From a bacterium (GTDB lineage Bacteria; Krumholzibacteriota; Krumholzibacteriia; Krumholzibacteriales; Krumholzibacteriaceae): a stretch of 64,000 nt of DNA. How positions within the stretch are numbered: position 1 is the first letter of the stretch; each line of letters begins with the position of its first letter. The translations under genes and the position numbers were made by a program. This document shows, piece after piece, positions 18,008 to 27,111 of this stretch. The stretch lies in NCBI GenBank assembly GCA_020350885.1, contig CP070727.1, forward strand, positions 2,549,830-2,613,829, read 5' to 3'. Below the pieces are notes generated by a model. The model had not been told where the DNA came from. It searched no databases and saw only the letters and a list, made by a program, of their open reading frames with translations.

Positions 18008-20335
18008 ATGCGCCTAGCACGTATCGTTATTGTTACCCTGGTAGCGCTCGTAGTGGGGTGGGGTTCGGTATCGGCTAATCCGTTCCAGGACCGCGGCCTC
18101 CAACGAGCTACCTGTATTATAGATAATCATGAACTAGACACCTTTCATGAGGCACAGGAGATCCTTACACGGAGAGGGGCAAAAGCCCTTCAGATGTTTC
18201 CCCCGGAGGCAATATTCGGGTACTTCCCATCCGGCGTGGAAGCGACAGAGCTCGGAGATCTGCCGGTCACGGTCGTTCGCTCGGCCCTGGATCTCGCATC
18301 CGCCGACATCGATCCAATCGTCAGTCGGGTTCTCAGGAATCTCTTTCACGAGGAATTGTACTACCAAAGCGCGACGTACGGCGATCCGGGCCCGATTGAT
18401 GATCTTCTACTACGCGTACCCGAGGAAATCGTCGAGCAGACGAAGGTGCGGGGACCACGGAAGGGGTCCCCGTCGATGATACAGGAACGCGGCATCAATC
18501 AGAACAGTGAATTCCTGATCGGGAAAGTCGTGGTCAATGTCATCTTTCCCGAAAGTAATGGAGGGAGCGAGGACTGGACGGAAGACGAGTTGGCATCTGC
18601 CATGAGCGGCATATCATTGGGTATTTCGCAGTACATCCAGAAAGCCCATTGGGTCAACCTGAGCTTCACGTACGAGTATCGTAAGCAGGTGCCGGTCTCC
18701 TACGAGCCGATCGAGAGCGGAGATTTCAATGTCCATCAAGTGTGGATGGGTGAAGCCCTTTCCTACTTGGGCTATTCACACAATCCATTCTGGGGCGCAC
18801 ATACACTGAACAACGATATGCGCCGCAAGCACAATGCCGACTGGGCATTCACCGCCTTCGTCGTCGATATGAGTGCTCACTACTCACCGCAGATGCCGCC
18901 AGGCTCGCCCGATTGCTGGGGCGGTTCTGGGTACGTCGCCTATGCGTACCTCGGCGGCCCCCTGATGGTCGTTCCCTATCCGGCCTGCCGCTACGGCTAC
19001 GAGCTCGGCTTCGGTCGAGTCTTCATTCACGAGATGAGTCATATCTTCTGGGCGCTGGACGAGTACGCCTCCGCCATGCAGGGTTGCGATGCGTATTCGG
19101 GATACCTGAATATTCCGAATAGAAACACGCTCTACATGTCCTGTCAGGAGACGGTGCCATGTATCATGCAGAGCGGTACGATACCGGGCCCACCGCTTCC
19201 GATCTGCCAGTACACGATGGGACAGGTAGGACTGGCCGATGAAAATGAAAACGATCTGCCTGACATTTATGAGCTACCTCCCACGATCGATTTCATCGTG
19301 ATCCCGGGCCTCAATATGGATACGATATACGACGGCACATGGGTCGTCTCCGCCAGGGCCATAAATGATGCCGTCCCCAACAGAAATCCCGATCAGACCG
19401 GAGATCGCATAGATTACGCCGCATGGATAATCAGCGGGGAGTACTCCCTCAACGGGAGCCCGTGGACCGAATTGAAACCGTCCGACGGCAAGTGGGACAG
19501 CTCCTTCGAGAGCATCGGTTTCTTCATGCGAGGCTTTACACCGGGAATGTCGAGCGTCCTCTTCAGGATAGAGAACTGCATCGGTTTATCCGCCGAGATC
19601 GAACGAGACGTTTTCTACATCGGAATGCAGTACTTCTCGACGTGGACGGAGGATTGGTCAAGCGATCCGTTCTGGACCGAGGAGGAACCCCAATGGGTCG
19701 ATCTGCATTGGAAGACTGCGGCCGAGGTATTCGGTGCCACATTCGATATCTACCGTAGGGATCTCACATCGGGGAGCGAAGAGGAATACATGGGGATGGT
19801 GATCGAGCCAGAGGATATCGGAACCTTGAGCAGGCATTACAAGTTCCGTGACGAAACAGCGGCCGCCGGCCACATATACAATTACCAGATTATTGCAGAA
19901 TTCGATCTCACAATCGACGGTGAGGATAAGCACTTCCGGTTCCCCTCCAGGGTGATAGAGAAGAAGGCAACGATACCGGTTTACGGAGCACTCATTTCCC
20001 ACCTGGTGCCGAATCCCACTATCGGGACTACAACCTTTACGGTTGATGTTCCCGTTACAGAGGATCCTTCGAGTGGTACGCGTGCGTCCAAACAGCCGGG
20101 AGTACGGCGGGCACCGGGACTCATGGAGACAACGACAAATGTCCTGGTCACGGTGTTCAATGTGAAGGGTGAAAAGGTGAGAACCATTCACGATCTGCCG
20201 GTCTACAGTGGACTGTTGACGTTGTCATGGGAAGGTGTTAACGATAATCATCTTCCCGTTTCTCCCGGGGTCTACTTCATACATGTTCGCGCTGGGGGAT
20301 TGGAAGCTGTACGAAAGATTGTCATTGTTCAATAG
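18008..20335 (+). CDS. Secreted zinc metalloprotease-like protein with C-terminal sorting domain
   Basis: A 775-residue exported protein. Signal peptide 'MRLARIVIVTLVALVVGWG' with cleavage near 'VSAN'. At about residue 345 it carries 'FIHEMSHIFWALDEY', an HExxH zinc site followed by an L-D-E-Y turn as in M64-like gluzincins, which suggests a peptidase. The middle contains Ig/fibronectin-like beta segments. The last ~90 residues ('NPTIGTTTFTVDVP' to 'SPGVYFIHVRAGG' and 'VRKIVIVQ') form a FlgD-like module of the type used as a T9SS sorting tail. It may therefore be exported across the outer membrane and processed at its C-terminus. The substrate is unknown. Confidence 0.75.
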   Translation: MRLARIVIVTLVALVVGWGSVSANPFQDRGLQRATCIIDNHELDTFHEAQEILTRRGAKALQMFPPEAIFGYFPSGVEATELGDLPVTVVRSALDLASADIDPIVSRVLRNLFHEELYYQSATYGDPGPIDDLLLRVPEEIVEQTKVRGPRKGSPSMIQERGINQNSEFLIGKVVVNVIFPESNGGSEDWTEDELASAMSGISLGISQYIQKAHWVNLSFTYEYRKQVPVSYEPIESGDFNVHQVWMGEALSYLGYSHNPFWGAHTLNNDMRRKHNADWAFTAFVVDMSAHYSPQMPPGSPDCWGGSGYVAYAYLGGPLMVVPYPACRYGYELGFGRVFIHEMSHIFWALDEYASAMQGCDAYSGYLNIPNRNTLYMSCQETVPCIMQSGTIPGPPLPICQYTMGQVGLADENENDLPDIYELPPTIDFIVIPGLNMDTIYDGTWVVSARAINDAVPNRNPDQTGDRIDYAAWIISGEYSLNGSPWTELKPSDGKWDSSFESIGFFMRGFTPGMSSVLFRIENCIGLSAEIERDVFYIGMQYFSTWTEDWSSDPFWTEEEPQWVDLHWKTAAEVFGATFDIYRRDLTSGSEEEYMGMVIEPEDIGTLSRHYKFRDETAAAGHIYNYQIIAEFDLTIDGEDKHFRFPSRVIEKKATIPVYGALISHLVPNPTIGTTTFTVDVPVTEDPSSGTRASKQPGVRRAPGLMETTTNVLVTVFNVKGEKVRTIHDLPVYSGLLTLSWEGVNDNHLPVSPGVYFIHVRAGGLEAVRKIVIVQ

Positions 20336-20531
20336 AACATCCGAAAGCTCCGGTCTCCGATGACACCCGTTCACATTGCCCCCTCCGGCTCGGGGGAGAT
20401 TGAGCTGCATCAGGCCGGAAGACACAATTTCCATTTTAAATTATTTCAGGTGCATCACTTGCAAATGACCTCTATTGATGCTATATTATCCTATGTTACA
20501 AATCGGTAACGATTTTTTTATTTGGAAAGAC
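20336..20531. other. Non-coding stretch after the metalloprotease
   Basis: About 200 nt without a plausible gene. A GC-rich inverted repeat, CCCCC/GGGGG around 20379-20397, may end the upstream transcript but has no T-run. The rest is AT-rich, leading into the promoter at 20532. Confidence 0.4.
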
Positions 20532-20560
20532 TTGACGTCACGGAGAAAACATGCTATAGA
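20532..20560 (+). promoter_or_regulatory. Strong sigma70-type promoter
   Basis: TTGACG (20532-20537), 17 nt, TATAGA (20555-20560). This is one of the best matches in the window; it would give an 80-nt leader to ATG 20647. Confidence 0.75.
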
Positions 20561-20646
20561 GCCCCTATATATTGTGTTTCGGGCATGTACCTCCACACCA
20601 TACTGTGGAGAAGGTTGTTTCTGATTTAGGGAAGGGAGGAGCGGTT

Positions 20647-20832
20647 ATGAAGCGAAACAACGAGGAGACATCAATTCTTAAGAAAGACAAGAACTACGTT
20701 AAGTTTCATAGATTGCTCGCCAAGGCGGAAGCTGAAGGTCGATTGGACGGGAAGTACCGGTGCCCCGTGTGTGGAATGCGGTACCTGAGTTCCCATGAGG
20801 CAGACGAATGCTGCCGTATTATCTCTCAGTAA
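20647..20832 (+). CDS. Small zinc-binding protein
   Basis: A 61-residue protein. GGGAGG (20633-20638) sits 8 nt before ATG 20647. The first half is charged and helical ('ILKKDKNYVKFHRLLAKAE'); the second has 'YRCPVCGMRYLSSHEADECC', with Cys-Cys plus His and Cys residues placed to bind one zinc ion. It resembles small FCB/deltaproteobacterial C2H2-type or zinc-ribbon proteins of unknown role. It is followed within 45 nt by another zinc-ribbon gene and sits behind a strong promoter, so it is expressed; nucleic-acid or protein binding is inferred. Confidence 0.7.
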   Translation: MKRNNEETSILKKDKNYVKFHRLLAKAEAEGRLDGKYRCPVCGMRYLSSHEADECCRIISQ

Positions 20833-20877
20833 CACACCATCATACAGTGCCTGATGAAGCGTAGCCGGGAGGTTCAT

Positions 20878-21324
20878 GTGGCTCAGCGGAGAGGGAAGGT
20901 GGCCAGCAAGCCGAATAAGCCGAGCAAGGCAATAGAGCAGTACTGCTCTGTTTGCAAGAAGAGCTTCGACATGCCTATCGTCGAAGAAGCTGAGACCAAC
21001 GACGTTATCTGGTTGAAGTGTCCCGGCTGTCAAGGGTATCTGCCCTTTATGACGGAAAAGGCCCATGACGGGCTGGTAGCCGAAGGTGAAACCAATCACG
21101 AAGAAGAGGGATTTCAGGATCTCGCACTCGAGGACATCGATATCGAAAAGGCGCGGGAGTATATTGAGTCGGATAGTTACAATGTCGGGGACATCATCTA
21201 CCACCGTTCGTGGAACGATTACGGCAAAGTGGTTGCCAAGGAAATCCTCCCGGGACATCGAAAGACGATACTCGTTCAATTCGTGAGCCAGGGTAAGATA
21301 CGGCTTCTCGAGGGAGTCGCATAA
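20878..21324 (+). CDS. Zinc-ribbon protein with C-terminal CarD/Tudor-like domain
   Basis: A 148-residue cytosolic protein. I chose GTG 20878 because GGGAGG lies 5 nt upstream; ATG 20854 adds eight residues but has no RBS. The N-terminus is basic, followed by a two-knuckle zinc ribbon ('YCSVCKKSF' and 'LKCPGCQGYLPF'). An acidic stretch leads to 'YNVGDIIYHRSWNDYGKVV' and 'ILVQFVSQGKIRLLEG', a small SH3/Tudor-like barrel resembling the UvrD C-terminus or the CarD RNA-polymerase-interacting domain. A transcription- or repair-linked role is plausible, not shown. Confidence 0.65.
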   Translation: MAQRRGKVASKPNKPSKAIEQYCSVCKKSFDMPIVEEAETNDVIWLKCPGCQGYLPFMTEKAHDGLVAEGETNHEEEGFQDLALEDIDIEKAREYIESDSYNVGDIIYHRSWNDYGKVVAKEILPGHRKTILVQFVSQGKIRLLEGVA

Positions 21325-21336
21325 GTAGGATACCCG

Positions 21337-22116
21337 TTGCGCACAATTGCATTCATCATCCCTTCCATCGCAATACTCGTTATCGTCATGGCGGTCGTGT
21401 GCCCATTACGGGCGAAGGGACTGTACCTTGATCTGCCGGGCTTCTTTTCTGTTGTCGATACGGCACGCACGTTCGTGACGATCAGACATGCAGACCTTCA
21501 GCGCGGCGAGGGGAGGGCCTCGATTATATCGGGTGAACTTGCCATCAGGCCCAGGAAGCGTGTGCGTGTGCGACTCGGGCTCTTGTATCCAAACATACAG
21601 CGTGAACAGGGCATCGTCCATGGAGTGGGAGATGGATTCATCCATGCAACGGCACGGATATTCGGCGACACACTCGATGCATCGGGATTCTTCCTGAGAG
21701 GGGATGCGCGGATTCCAATCGGGTCCGGCGGACTTCGTCCCCTCTCGTTCGGATCCCTTGACGGCGGCCTCGGAGTGGAGTTTCGCCGCCGGACTATGCT
21801 TCTCTCGCTTCGTCTTGTTGCCACATACACGCTCGTCGGCCAGCGGGTCAAGGAAGGACCGTTCACACACCGCAACTTTCTATTGACGGGATATACGGTT
21901 GATTTTCCGTTTGGCGATCGCGCATCCATCCAGTTTTCCGGGTTCTACGTACGCTTCCGCGGTGGTGGCTCTCGTGAAGCCTACCTTATCACAGCGCGGT
22001 ACCGCCTATCGGATGCGCTTGATCTCTGTACCAGCGGTATGCTCGAAGCCGGCAATGACGGGAACAGGGTTTTCAACTCGCTGGTAGCAATCGCAGTGAT
22101 GAGCCGGTTCCCGTGA
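21337..22116 (+). CDS. Predicted small outer-membrane beta-barrel protein
   Basis: A 259-residue protein starting at TTG 21337. Signal-type helix 'FIIPSIAILVIVMAVVC' is followed by alternating strands ('RKRVRVRLGLLYPNI', 'LLSLRLVATYTLVG', 'ASIQFSGFYVRF') and ends with 'AVMSRFP', aromatic at the C-terminus as barrels often are. I do not recognise a specific family. It starts 12 nt after the zinc-ribbon gene and probably belongs to that transcript. Confidence 0.6.
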   Translation: MRTIAFIIPSIAILVIVMAVVCPLRAKGLYLDLPGFFSVVDTARTFVTIRHADLQRGEGRASIISGELAIRPRKRVRVRLGLLYPNIQREQGIVHGVGDGFIHATARIFGDTLDASGFFLRGDARIPIGSGGLRPLSFGSLDGGLGVEFRRRTMLLSLRLVATYTLVGQRVKEGPFTHRNFLLTGYTVDFPFGDRASIQFSGFYVRFRGGGSREAYLITARYRLSDALDLCTSGMLEAGNDGNRVFNSLVAIAVMSRFP

Positions 22117-22300
22117 TGGAGTGATGTTGCAAATTCAAAATAGAAAACGTTTATGCATAATGCGAATCGCCCCTGCTCCAATAGTTCCTTATAATAGATG
22201 ACCGTTATCCTTCGTCCGACATAATTACGCCGGATTCGAGGCACGTCCTTTGCGTTTCCCGGAATAGAAGAGAGGTCCGTTGTCGTTGGAGGATACATCT

Positions 22301-23767
22301 ATGGTCGAGCTCAAGACCGGACCGGTTACCGATCAGCATGAGGAGAGTCGCACGATCGTGCACTCCGTCTCCACATCCTCGCTGAAAGCCATTCTCTCGC
22401 CTGTAGAACAGGGCATTGTCGTAATCGACGATTGCCGCAGCCTGGTCTTTGCGAACGACGCCGCCCTCAGGATGCTGCAGGCGGGGACGGAGGATGAGGC
22501 GTTTCACATCCTCATGCGGAGAGTACCTGCGAGCATATTCGACCAAGCAAGGGCTCAGACTGCCACCGTGACCTTTCTCGATGTTTCCAATGAGGAGCGC
22601 AGAAGTTTGATCGGTATCGAGATATCCTTTTTCGAGGAGCTGCTCGGAACTCCGAGCTACGTTATCTTCATGAATGATTTCTCGAAATGGCGCGAGCTCG
22701 ACGACCTGCACTCACGCTTCGCAACGTATCTCTCGCACCACTTGCGGACACCCCTCACGGCGGTGCGGAATGCCATGAGGATTCTAAGCCAGGAGGAGAA
22801 ACCCCTCGAGAAAACAGAGCACGACAAACTGCTCGACATCGGCTGGCGCAATGTCGAAAAGCTCATCACCTCACTCGATGAAATTCAGAAGATATTCATG
22901 ATCGAATCCGAAGAGATGAATGTATGCAGGACGCTCGTTAGAGCGAACCGGGAGATGAAACCGCTTCTCGACGATCTCGAATGCCAGGGAAAGATCAGGG
23001 GGTATAAGCTCAAGACACCCGATATCACGATCTTTGCAGGGCGCAGCAGGCTACATGATTTCGTTCGGACGGCCGTCGATGCCTACTGGAAGTGGATGGA
23101 CGAAGCGCCATTTATCGAGTGTGTCTATTCCATCAGAGAGGACATGCACTTTGTGGGAGACGATCACCGGATGCTTAAGATCTCGCTCAGACCCCGTTTT
23201 CACGTACAATCCGGACGTACGCGAGGCCGGCTGAAAGATTTTCTCTCTTACCACGAAGCCCATCGCGGGCTCGTGTTGACCCGCATCGCAATGGCGCTCG
23301 ATGGAGAGATCGATATCGATTCGAAGGATACGGTTAGCCTCCTTATACCTTTTGATCCGCCGTTCAATCGTGAAAAGGATCTCGTACACCCGATCCACGT
23401 GATGATAGAACGGGCCGGACTGACAGGCTGCCAATTCCACCTTACCGCAATGAGAATGGTAGGTGAAATGACCTTCGACGGCAGGTTCAAAAAACAGCTC
23501 GAGGAGTGTCTCTGCAGGAGCATTGGCAGCGATGGAATGGTATCCATGGGAGAGGAACCCCTCAGCTATTCGATATTCGTCATCAATAGATCTCTCGAAG
23601 AGGTGGCGGGGCTGATGAAGGGTATCCACCAACATTTCATACGTGCATGCAGCGAGAGTGGTGAAGAGATCTATCCCTCGATACGGTGGGAAGTCCGGTA
23701 CAGTTACACTCCGAGTACGGACGGGTCGACTATCGAAACCTCCCTCCTTGAAGATATCTGCAGTTGA
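22301..23767 (+). CDS. PAS-domain histidine kinase with degenerate ATPase domain
   Basis: A 488-residue soluble protein. ATG 22301 has GGAGGA 7 nt upstream; in-frame TTG codons further up are less likely. Residues 25-130 form a PAS-like fold ('EQGIVVIDDCRSLVFAND'). An intact H-box follows, 'YLSHHLRTPLTAVRNAM' (His146). The ATPase region keeps only traces: no N box, no 'DxGxG' G1, and a worn G2 ('GLVLTRIAMALDGEIDI'). A C-terminal extension of about 130 residues ('MIERAGLTGCQFHLTAM' onward) is of a type I do not know. It may act as a phosphotransfer or scaffold protein rather than an active kinase. No regulator gene is adjacent. Confidence 0.7.
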   Translation: MVELKTGPVTDQHEESRTIVHSVSTSSLKAILSPVEQGIVVIDDCRSLVFANDAALRMLQAGTEDEAFHILMRRVPASIFDQARAQTATVTFLDVSNEERRSLIGIEISFFEELLGTPSYVIFMNDFSKWRELDDLHSRFATYLSHHLRTPLTAVRNAMRILSQEEKPLEKTEHDKLLDIGWRNVEKLITSLDEIQKIFMIESEEMNVCRTLVRANREMKPLLDDLECQGKIRGYKLKTPDITIFAGRSRLHDFVRTAVDAYWKWMDEAPFIECVYSIREDMHFVGDDHRMLKISLRPRFHVQSGRTRGRLKDFLSYHEAHRGLVLTRIAMALDGEIDIDSKDTVSLLIPFDPPFNREKDLVHPIHVMIERAGLTGCQFHLTAMRMVGEMTFDGRFKKQLEECLCRSIGSDGMVSMGEEPLSYSIFVINRSLEEVAGLMKGIHQHFIRACSESGEEIYPSIRWEVRYSYTPSTDGSTIETSLLEDICS

Positions 23768-23841
23768 TTGGGACGTAGCAATTCCATTGAAATGAGATGA
23801 CGCTGGCGAATGCCCTATTTCGGCGGTTCGGTGCGGTCGGA

Positions 23842-25143
23842 TTATTTGGAGAGCATCGTGAAGAGCTTCTCGTCTTCTTCCGATCCGGCCGGCTCTACAG
23901 TCACCGGTTCCTCGGCGGGTCTCATCGAGAGGAGCAGCAGGCTCAGCGGTTCGGATATCGTGTGCTTGATGTTCGGCAGGTGGTTGTAGAAGAAGTACTT
24001 GCCGGCCTTCATGTTCATGAGTTCGTAGAACGCACGTTTCCCGTCGCAGCTCTTCCACCGGGCATGGATGATCTCCCCTTTTTCGAAGAAGATTTCTCCC
24101 TTTGCCTCTTTCGTCGATACGACGAGTCTTCCCGTCTTGAGGTTGCTGTTGATGAGTGAGACGATGTCAAGGATCGGGATGAGGCTCATACTACCTTGAA
24201 GGGGATAGGTCTTGGTGGTGGACCGTTTTTTCATGTTGAGGACGAGAAACGCCGCAAAGATACCGATCACGATGGCGATGATGTTATCGATGAGGAACCG
24301 TAAGACCCGTGAAGCCGGGCCCTCGAGATTGCGTATGGTCTGCATCCCGCTGTCGCGCGATTCTTCGCCGCCTGGCTTGGAGTCCGTTTTCTCGGCAAGG
24401 AGGTCGAGTTCCTTGAGCTGCTCCCTGGCCCACTTGTTCGAGGGATCTGTATCCAGGATCCTTCCGAGCGCCTGCCGGGCGGATTCCTCCATCTCCGGAC
24501 TATACCTGGCCAGGATGGCCTTCGCCTCTTTGATCAGTGTATTGAGCGAGCCTTTATCGATTCGCGCCTCGACCTCATCGAGGAGGGCTATGACGGTCGG
24601 ATTCGAAGGGTCCCGCTCGATCGCCTGGACAAGGTATTCCTTCGATGTCTCGAGGTTGTCGAGTGCGAGGTGGCATCGGGCGATCTGAATGAGTGGTATC
24701 GGATCGTAGGGTTTGATACCGAGATAGAGCGATAGCTTCGGGATCGCCCGGTCGTACTCACCATTACTCATGTAGGCTTCTGCCTCGGAAAGAAGCTTGT
24801 TCGTCAGCATCCGTTCGAGCTGTGCGAGCTTATCCCGTGCCCATGAGGCTTGCGGCTCCTGCTGCAGTCCGCGAAGGATCAGCCCACGGGCGTGCTCCAG
24901 TTTCCCCCGCTTTTCGTAAATCTGTGCCAGCTGCCAGATTGCAGATGTAAAGCTATCATCCTCCTGGAGAGCCTTCATCAAGAGCTGCTCCGCTTTTACA
25001 TCGTCACCGCGGGTGAGGGATCTCTGCGCCTCGACAAAGAGGTTTTCTGCACGTATCCGCGGCGTGCTCTGAGCACTCACCGGCCCGCTTATCAGGAGAA
25101 TCCCGGTGATCGTTACAATGCATAGGATTACAGCTCGTCTCAT
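23842..25143 (-). CDS. TPR membrane protein with C-terminal DUF4388 (PatA-like) domain
   Basis: A 433-residue protein. Signal peptide 'MRRAVILCIVTITGILLIS' (cleavage near 'VSAQ'), then about six tetratricopeptide repeats up to residue 250, a transmembrane helix around 283-303 ('IIAIVIGIFAAFLVLNM') and a cytosolic C-terminus with DUF4388: 'GSMSLIPILDIVSLINSN', 'GRLVVSTKEAKGEIFFEKG', 'IIHARWKSCDGKRAFYEL'. DUF4388 is common in deltaproteobacterial and cyanobacterial two-component and gliding proteins (PatA). A periplasmic TPR sensor joined to it would link envelope state to the cytosol. Convergent with the kinase at 22301. Confidence 0.75.
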   Translation of the reverse strand: MRRAVILCIVTITGILLISGPVSAQSTPRIRAENLFVEAQRSLTRGDDVKAEQLLMKALQEDDSFTSAIWQLAQIYEKRGKLEHARGLILRGLQQEPQASWARDKLAQLERMLTNKLLSEAEAYMSNGEYDRAIPKLSLYLGIKPYDPIPLIQIARCHLALDNLETSKEYLVQAIERDPSNPTVIALLDEVEARIDKGSLNTLIKEAKAILARYSPEMEESARQALGRILDTDPSNKWAREQLKELDLLAEKTDSKPGGEESRDSGMQTIRNLEGPASRVLRFLIDNIIAIVIGIFAAFLVLNMKKRSTTKTYPLQGSMSLIPILDIVSLINSNLKTGRLVVSTKEAKGEIFFEKGEIIHARWKSCDGKRAFYELMNMKAGKYFFYNHLPNIKHTISEPLSLLLLSMRPAEEPVTVEPAGSEEDEKLFTMLSK

Positions 25144-25364
25144 TATGCTCCTCCAAATGGCATTTGAGGCAAATACCGTTCCATCCGGGCGAAAAAAGTG
25201 AATATCAATGTGATGTTTTCACAGTGGGTTACGGTGCCGGTCTTTTCCAGGGTGTGGAAGATTGCTCCTTACCGCAGCGGGGAACTATCTATTGCTTGTG
25301 GTCGGCGGCTTCTGCTAAAATCGCCGGGCAGTACCCGATCCGTCTAGATACAAGGGAGGAGATA

Positions 25365-26516
25365 ATGGATTTCGAGCTGAGCACGGAGCAGAAGGATATC
25401 CAGCGGGCAGCCCGGAGCTTCGCCGAAGGTGAATTCACCAGGGAACTCGCTCTTAAGCATGAAAGAGAGCATTCATTCCCTCGTGAGATCTGGAAGAAGG
25501 CGTGCGAGCTCGGATTTATGGGCCTGCACTTTCCCGAGGAGTACGGCGGGCAAGGTCTCGGCGTCATGGAAAACGTTCTCGTGGTCGAGGAGTTCTGCCG
25601 GGTAGACTCCGGTATCGGGACAACCCTTGCACTTGCCGATTTCTCATCGGAGATCGTCATGCGTCACGGCACGAAGGAGCAAAAAAAACGCTACCTTCCC
25701 GCGGTTGCATCCGGGAAGATGATCTCGGCAGGGGCGTTCACAGAACCGAACCACGGCAGTGATATCACCAGGATGGACACGCGTGCCGTCAAGAATAACG
25801 GACAGTGGATTATCAACGGTTCGAAGATCTTTATCACGAACGGGGAGATAGCCGATTTCCACATTGTGCTCTGCCAGGTCGATCCGGATGCTTCACCGAG
25901 TTATCGCGGTATGGCGACCATCCTCGTGGAGAAGGGGACTGAGGGATTCGAGGCCAAGGACGTGGGAGAAAAGATGGGTATCAAGATGACCTCCACTGCC
26001 GAACTCTCGTTCAATGATGTCACGGTACCCCTCGAAAACCTGGTCGGTGTGGAGAACAAGGGGTTCTATCATGTTCTCGAGTTCTTCGACGAGAGCCGTA
26101 TCGAAATCGCCGCCACCGCCCTCGGTATCGCGCAGGGTGCCTTCAACCGGGCGCTCGCCTACTCGGAGGAGCGTGAACAGTTCGGGCGGCGGCTCGCCGA
26201 TTTTCAGGTCACACAGCACAAGCTCGCCGATATGGCGACCGCCATCGAAACGGCCCGTCTCATAACGTACAAGGCTGCCTGGAACTACGACCAGGGACGG
26301 ATCGATCCCGTGTTGACGTCGATGGCAAAGTACGTGGCGGGACGCACGGCGGTCACCGTTGCAGACGAAGCCATCCAGATACTCGGCGGATACGGGTACA
26401 CAACAGAGTACGAGGTCGAGCGTTTCTATCGTGATGCGAAGATTGCCGAAATTTACGAGGGGACGAGAGAGATACAGAAGAACACGATTGCAAGCAAGCT
26501 GGTATCGAAAAAGTAA
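25365..26516 (+). CDS. Acyl-CoA dehydrogenase
   Basis: FAD-dependent enzyme of 383 residues that oxidises acyl-CoA to enoyl-CoA, passing electrons to ETF. ATG 25365 with AGGGAGGAGA upstream gives the classical N-terminus 'MDFELSTEQKDIQRAARSF'. Signatures: 'GAFTEPNHGSDI', 'INGSKIFITNGEIAD', 'EEREQFGRRLADFQ', 'QILGGYGYTTEYEVER' and 'AKIAEIYEGTREIQKN', where the Glu in 'YEGT' is the catalytic base of the short/medium-chain branch. No ETF or other beta-oxidation genes are adjacent, so chain length is unknown. Confidence 0.92.
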   Translation: MDFELSTEQKDIQRAARSFAEGEFTRELALKHEREHSFPREIWKKACELGFMGLHFPEEYGGQGLGVMENVLVVEEFCRVDSGIGTTLALADFSSEIVMRHGTKEQKKRYLPAVASGKMISAGAFTEPNHGSDITRMDTRAVKNNGQWIINGSKIFITNGEIADFHIVLCQVDPDASPSYRGMATILVEKGTEGFEAKDVGEKMGIKMTSTAELSFNDVTVPLENLVGVENKGFYHVLEFFDESRIEIAATALGIAQGAFNRALAYSEEREQFGRRLADFQVTQHKLADMATAIETARLITYKAAWNYDQGRIDPVLTSMAKYVAGRTAVTVADEAIQILGGYGYTTEYEVERFYRDAKIAEIYEGTREIQKNTIASKLVSKK

Positions 26517-26522
26517 GGAAAT

Positions 26523-27092
26523 ATGATGCGCAAACGGTTCCTGCAACTTCTGCGAGGGTGCGTGTTGATCGGCACCTGCTTCTCTTTGCTGCTCGTCGGT
26601 GCCTGCGCTAAAAAGCAATCGGAAGAGGAACCGTCGCCCGGAGTCGCCAAACAAAACGATCCTGCTATCATGGAGCGGGAGGTATCCGTTCTCCTGCGGC
26701 ACATAGATGGAAAGACCGTACAATTCAGTGAGTACCGCGGCCGCATCGTCCTGGTGAACTTCTTTGCATCGTGGCAGCGGAAGGACTTTGCCGAACTGGT
26801 ACCCATCATGGCGGAGCTGCAACGGAAGACCCAGAAGCGTGTGGACGTGATATACGTGGCTATAGACGAGGCCAGTGAAGTTACCGTGAGGCGTTTCATA
26901 GAGGAACACAATGTAACGTACGATGTCTTTGTCAACGGCAAGGAGGTTGCCGGGGCGTTCGGCGGTGTCGGGAAGCTGCCTGCCACCTTCATCGTCTACG
27001 ATGACGGCAAGCTCATAGACCGGATCGAGGGGCTCCGTTCGAGACGGTATTACTGGGGAAGGTTGTTCCGAACGTTAAAAAGAAGAAGCTAA
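26523..27092 (+). CDS. TlpA-like thioredoxin-fold lipoprotein lacking the redox cysteines
   Basis: A 189-residue protein with lipobox 'LLVGAC' (Cys at about residue 28). The fold follows TlpA/ResA: 'LVNFFASWQRKDFAELVP', 'VIYVAIDEASEV' and the cis-Pro strand 'GKLPATFIVYDDG'. Where family members have WCxxC, this one reads W-Q-R-K, so it has neither active-site Cys and cannot act as a dithiol oxidoreductase. It could be a binding or scaffold protein at the membrane. It begins 6 nt after the acyl-CoA dehydrogenase stop. Confidence 0.8.
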   Translation: MMRKRFLQLLRGCVLIGTCFSLLLVGACAKKQSEEEPSPGVAKQNDPAIMEREVSVLLRHIDGKTVQFSEYRGRIVLVNFFASWQRKDFAELVPIMAELQRKTQKRVDVIYVAIDEASEVTVRRFIEEHNVTYDVFVNGKEVAGAFGGVGKLPATFIVYDDGKLIDRIEGLRSRRYYWGRLFRTLKRRS

Positions 27093-27111
27093 GAATGAGA
27101 GATTCGCTCTA

